A stretch of 38,209 bases of DNA. Source: Pseudomonadales bacterium. Lineage in GTDB: Bacteria > Pseudomonadota > Gammaproteobacteria > Pseudomonadales > JAHRWD01. This document shows positions 35,686 to 38,209 of the stretch, one piece after another. The stretch's first letter is position 1. The number at the start of each line of letters is the position of its first letter. The notes below the pieces were generated by a model that was not told the DNA's origin, did no database searches, and saw nothing but the letters and a program-made list of their open reading frames with translations. The position numbers were made by a program, and so were the translations under genes. The DNA lies in the NCBI GenBank assembly GCA_016763075.1, contig JAESUM010000088.1, positions 1-38,209 of the forward strand, read 5' to 3'.

Positions 35686-36330
35686 ATGCGTATTATTCTG
35701 TTAGGGCCGCCGGGTGCCGGCAAGGGTACACAGGCTCAGGCAATCTGTGAGACGTATTCAATTCCACAAATTTCAACCGGTGATATGCTGCGGGCTGCTG
35801 TTAAAGCGGGTACAGAGCTAGGCAACCGAGTGAAAGATGTAATGGATTCTGGCGGGCTGGTTACCGATGAAATTATTATTGATCTGATTAAAGACCGCAT
35901 CACGCAAGCCGATTGCGCTAATGGTTTCCTGTTTGATGGCTTCCCAAGAACCACTCCACAGGCAGATGCACTCACCAACGAAAAAATTGAGTTAGACCAT
36001 GTGCTCGAAATTGCCGTTGACGACGAGCAAATTATTTCTCGTATGAGTGGCCGCCGAGTTCACCAGGGTTCCGGTCGTGTTTATCACGTACTGTTTAACA
36101 AACCTAAGAAAGAAGGTCTTGATGACGTCACCGGCGAACCATTGGTTCAGCGCGAAGACGATCATGAAGATACTGTGCGCAAGCGTCTTGGAATCTACCA
36201 TGATCAAACCGCACCATTAATTAGCTATTATCAAAAGCAATCTGATGCTGGCTCATTGACATATACTCGAGTCGAAGGCGCTGGAGATGTTACAGATATC
36301 ACCAAAAATATTCTTGCTGCCATCAGCTAG
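35686..36330 (+). CDS. adk: Adenylate kinase
   Basis: Interconverts AMP + ATP and 2 ADP, keeping adenine nucleotides balanced. The P loop GPPGAGKGT is at 7-15, and the AMP-binding region includes STGDMLRAA and [10 protein letters not shown] long-type LID ([20 protein letters not shown] to [10 protein letters not shown]) has no zinc cysteines, as in other Gram-negatives. Length 214, equal to E. coli. GAGGTG lies 7 bases before the ATG. It is divergent from lepA and followed by a hairpin at 36363. Confidence 0.97.
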   Translation: MRIILLGPPGAGKGTQAQAICETYSIPQISTGDMLRAAVKAGTELGNRVKDVMDSGGLVTDEIIIDLIKDRITQADCANGFLFDGFPRTTPQADALTNEKIELDHVLEIAVDDEQIISRMSGRRVHQGSGRVYHVLFNKPKKEGLDDVTGEPLVQREDDHEDTVRKRLGIYHDQTAPLISYYQKQSDAGSLTYTRVEGAGDVTDITKNILAAIS

Positions 36331-36362
36331 TCTTGCAAGATAGATTCTTAGCTATAAATACC

Positions 36363-36396
36363 ACGATCAGTCCGCCAATTTGGCTCGACTGATCGT
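36363..36396 (+). terminator. Long hairpin downstream of adk, possible terminator
   Basis: ACGATCAGTC (36363-36372) pairs perfectly with GACTGATCGT (36387-36396), and the loop contains a nested GCCAA-T-TTGGC stem. It lies 32 bases after the adk stop. There is no T tract, so it may be an mRNA-end structure or a Rho-assisted terminator rather than an intrinsic one. Confidence 0.45.
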
Positions 36397-36915
36397 TCGG
36401 TAACTTTCCCCGCAGGTTTGCACACACTGCAACGAATAACCCAAAAAGATCGAAGCCTAATTATTCGAAAACCAACCAGTTTACTTTTTTGTTCTGCGTA
36501 GGTTTTGTGTGGGCTTTCGTTAGCGGTCTAATTCAATACGTGCGCACTATCAATGCAAGCTGATTTATATTCGGACCTTGCGTGAGCTGATTGTGTGGCT
36601 ACCGATATTTTTCGCATAGCGGGCTTGTACTAAGCGTTAGGTCATTTATCTTCCCGATCAAATTTGTTGATGTTATCTCGGAACTGACCACGACCTTCAC
36701 GCATGAAAAACAAGTGAATTTTCGGATTTGCTCTATCCTTTATTCAAATGGTTTTTGCCTGCGATCTTGCCTGAGTGGAATACCCGTTGACTGCAAAATG
36801 AGTAGTAAAAAATCACACACAAAATAAAACGCGACGGAATTAGAAGGTTTTAGTATCAAAAAGGCAAAATGTTTCATCTAAATGCCGGTATTTGTAAAAA
36901 AACTCCTTTTAAATC
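36397..36915. other. Spacer between adk and the histone-like gene, no supported gene
   Basis: Both strands are broken by frequent stops. A 78-codon plus-strand frame (36591-36827) has no Shine-Dalgarno and Cys/Ser-rich, unprotein-like composition, so it is not called. The AT content rises sharply toward the promoter of the next gene. Confidence 0.4.
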
Positions 36916-36934
36916 ATTGGTTTTTGAATATAAT
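36911..36934 (+). promoter_or_regulatory. Candidate promoter of the histone-like gene
   Basis: TATAAT (36929-36934) is a perfect -10, with a weak -35-like TTAAAT about 14 bases before it (TTTTAA gives 16), inside a very AT-rich stretch. The leader would be about 65 nt. Confidence 0.45.
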
Positions 36935-36973
36935 TTGCGGTTTTTAAAATAACAGAAATATTTGTGCTAATGT

Positions 36974-36999
36974 AATTTCGAAGTTAGCGAAATTAGGAG
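36974..36999 (+). promoter_or_regulatory. Inverted repeat abutting the Shine-Dalgarno of the histone-like gene
   Basis: AATTTCG-AAGTTAG-CGAAATT is a perfect 7-bp inverted repeat ending directly before AGGAG (36995-36999), which is 7 bases from the ATG. As RNA it could form a hairpin beside the ribosome-binding site; as DNA it could be an operator. Confidence 0.45.
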
Positions 37000-37006
37000 A
37001 GAGAAT

Positions 37007-37741
37007 ATGGCTCGACCAAAAGGTTCTACTGCCAAAAAAACGGCAGCTAAAAGTACCGGAACTAAAAAGACAGTTGCCGCAAAAAAAGTAGTTTCTGCAG
37101 TTCCGGCATCTTTCAAGAGCGCTGAAGTTGCATTAGCTAAATTAACGAAAGAGTTAGATCAGCTGAAAAAGCAATCTACATCTGCGGGTAAGAAGTTGGA
37201 TGCTGCTGTAGCTCGAGTTTCAAAATCACCTACTGCTGCTGCTAAAAAAGCGCTGGTTAAAGGCCGTGGCGATGCTAAGAAAATCTCTACTCAAGTAAAA
37301 GCCGCACGCGCTAAAGTTGGTGTTGCTTTTGGCAAGCTAGCGGAGCAAAAACGAATAGCTCGGACTGTAGCTAAAGCAGCAGATCAAGTTGCTCGTGGTA
37401 AAGCCCTTGAAATTAAAATGGCAGACAAAGTTGAAGCAGATCTTGCAATGGCTTTGTCAGCGTTTGAAACCAAGTGGCGCAAACAGCGATCTCGTTCAGA
37501 TGGTGCTAAACTAAAGGCGCGAGCTAAGAAAGCCGCTGCAACTAAAAAAGCACTGGCTTCTAAGACGAAAGAGCAAGCAAAGGAAAAGGCAGCTACTAAG
37601 AAAGCAGCAAAGAAATTAGTAGTAAAAAAACCAGCAGCCAAAAAGGCAATTGCCAAGAAGCCTGCCGTTAAGAAAGCAGTGGCTAAGAAGCCTGCAGCCG
37701 GTGCACCTAAGCGACGCGGCCGCCCACCAAAGGCTAAGTAA
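37007..37741 (+). CDS. Histone H1-like, lysine/alanine-rich DNA-binding protein with AT-hook
   Basis: A strongly basic 244-residue protein. An N-terminal ARPKGSTAKKTAAK segment leads into a helical, coiled-coil-like centre (about 38-170: EVALAKLTKELDQLKKQS, then RIARTVAKAADQV and VEADLAMALSAFETKW). The C-terminal 70 residues are Lys/Ala/Pro repeats of the KKPAAKKAIAKKPAVKK type, ending in KRRGRPPKAK, a canonical AT-hook (GRP core). This layout resembles AlgP/AlgR3-type histone-like regulators of pseudomonads and eukaryotic H1 tails. It probably binds AT-rich DNA and influences nucleoid structure or transcription. AGGAG precedes the ATG, and a strong terminator follows. Confidence 0.85.
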   Translation: MARPKGSTAKKTAAKSTGTKKTVAAKKVVSAVPASFKSAEVALAKLTKELDQLKKQSTSAGKKLDAAVARVSKSPTAAAKKALVKGRGDAKKISTQVKAARAKVGVAFGKLAEQKRIARTVAKAADQVARGKALEIKMADKVEADLAMALSAFETKWRKQRSRSDGAKLKARAKKAAATKKALASKTKEQAKEKAATKKAAKKLVVKKPAAKKAIAKKPAVKKAVAKKPAAGAPKRRGRPPKAK

Positions 37742-37830
37742 ATTACTCATGCGTTTCGATAGTTGGAATGTAATAAAAGGTAACATCGAGGCGGTTTAAA
37801 TATTGCCAATGAAACCTTTAGGTAATCGCA

Positions 37831-37870
37831 CATAAAAAAACCGATGGTTAACCCTATCGGTTTTTTTATG
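37831..37870. terminator. Bidirectional terminator between the histone-like gene and the MBL-fold gene
   Basis: CATAAAAAAACCGAT (37831-37845) and ATCGGTTTTTTTATG (37856-37870) form a perfect 15-bp stem with a GGTTAACCCT loop. The A/T runs in the arms give a T tract in both directions, suiting the two convergent genes. Confidence 0.9.
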
Positions 37871-37895
37871 TCTGCATCATTATACCCAATGCATA

Positions 37896-38209
37896 CTATT
37901 TCAACGTATTGAGTGGGATTTTTAGATACTGAATACCGTTTGCATTGGGAGCTGGCAATTCGCCTGCTTGGATATTCACCTGTATCGAAGGGATTATTAG
38001 AGCAGGCATTGTCAATTGAGCATCACGCTTATAACGAAGGGTTATGAATTCAGCCTCAGTAACTCCAATATGAATATGAATGTTTTCTTCGCGTTGTTGT
38101 TTGACTGTGGAAACAAAACAATTTTCATTTTGCTTGTCGAGGTAATCGTGACATAAATAAATATTTGTATTGCTGGGTAAATTTAGTATTCGTTGAATCG
38201 AATGGTATA
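37896..38209 (-). CDS. MBL-fold metallo-hydrolase, C-terminal part, cut by the right edge
   Basis: A frame of 104 codons is open from the right edge to TAG at 37896. It reads SIQRILNLPSNTNIYLCHDY, then STVKQQREENIHIHIGVTEA, RYKRDAQLTMPALIIPSIQV and NIQAGELPAPNANGIQYLKI. GHDY/CHDY followed by 'ST..EQ...NIH', 'RD..L..P.LI.PS.QVNI.AGELP' and 'YLKIP' is the C-terminal signature of the beta-lactamase-like, persulfide-dioxygenase-related MBL hydrolases (Blh/ETHE1-like). The HD here contributes the last metal-ligand region; the HxHxDH motif is beyond the window. The usual Gly before HDY is Cys. The gene has no start in view. Confidence 0.82.
   Translation of the reverse strand, partial: YHSIQRILNLPSNTNIYLCHDYLDKQNENCFVSTVKQQREENIHIHIGVTEAEFITLRYKRDAQLTMPALIIPSIQVNIQAGELPAPNANGIQYLKIPLNTLK

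Noticed and set aside
36591-36827. 78-codon plus-strand open frame after adk
   Set aside because: No ribosome-binding site and Cys/Ser-rich composition without domain features.
37500-37700. DNA tandem repeats or a CRISPR-like array in the 3' part of the histone-like gene
   Set aside because: The repetition is imperfect and follows codons for Lys/Ala/Pro peptides; there are no regular spacers.

Overview
The window is chromosomal DNA of a gammaproteobacterium. The housekeeping genes and their order (tRNA-Leu/rnr/rlmB; bamD/rluD/pgeF and clpB; cysM-rlmD-relA-mazG; lepA-lepB-DUF4845-rnc-era-recO ... pdxJ-acpS) are those of Pseudomonadales/Cellvibrionales-type bacteria. The mid-range base composition and AT-rich spacers fit a marine Cellvibrionaceae-like organism better than a high-GC Pseudomonas. 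That placement is an inference from synteny and sequence style, not a database result.

Layout. 1-217: the end of an insertion sequence (ISL3-like) carrying the 5' part of its transposase, running off the left edge, followed by a broken tRNA-Lys remnant. 928-1089: tRNA-Leu(CAG) with a near-consensus promoter. 1258-4778: rnr-rlmB. 4779-5770: a decayed small gene, an intact ABM-domain monooxygenase and a terminator. 5783-8485: bamD divergent from rluD-pgeF. 8567-13008: an insertion relative to the usual pgeF-clpB neighbourhood, holding divergent metR/metE, a secreted DUF4399 protein and a membrane-protein gene broken by an amber codon. 13354-16036: clpB behind a clear heat-shock (sigma-32) promoter. 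16033-19305: an unrecognised secreted protein and a Pat/YfiQ-like protein acetyltransferase with a gutted ATP-grasp region. 19455-24927 (minus strand): cysM-rlmD-relA-mazG. 24970-25445: a GNAT acetyltransferase pseudogene. 25665-35428 (minus strand): lepA-lepB-DUF4845-rnc-era-recO, then cspA, a class C beta-lactamase-like hydrolase and an alpha/beta hydrolase inserted before pdxJ-acpS. 35686-38209: adk, a lysine/alanine-rich histone-H1-like protein with an AT-hook, and the C-terminal part of an MBL-fold hydrolase cut by the right edge.

How it fits together. Most genes serve RNA and ribosome maturation (rnr, rlmB, rluD, rlmD, rnc, era, lepA), envelope biogenesis (bamD, lepB), stress control (relA, mazG, clpB, cspA) and core metabolism (metE/metR, cysM, pdxJ, acpS, adk). 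The accessory content is small genes placed in spacers between conserved blocks, and three of these are visibly decaying (4928-5188, 12493-13008, 24970-25445). I found no CRISPR array, prophage, defence island or biosynthetic cluster. The most unusual points are the broken genes, the shortened acetyltransferase, the insertion in the recO-pdxJ junction and the AT-hook histone-like protein.
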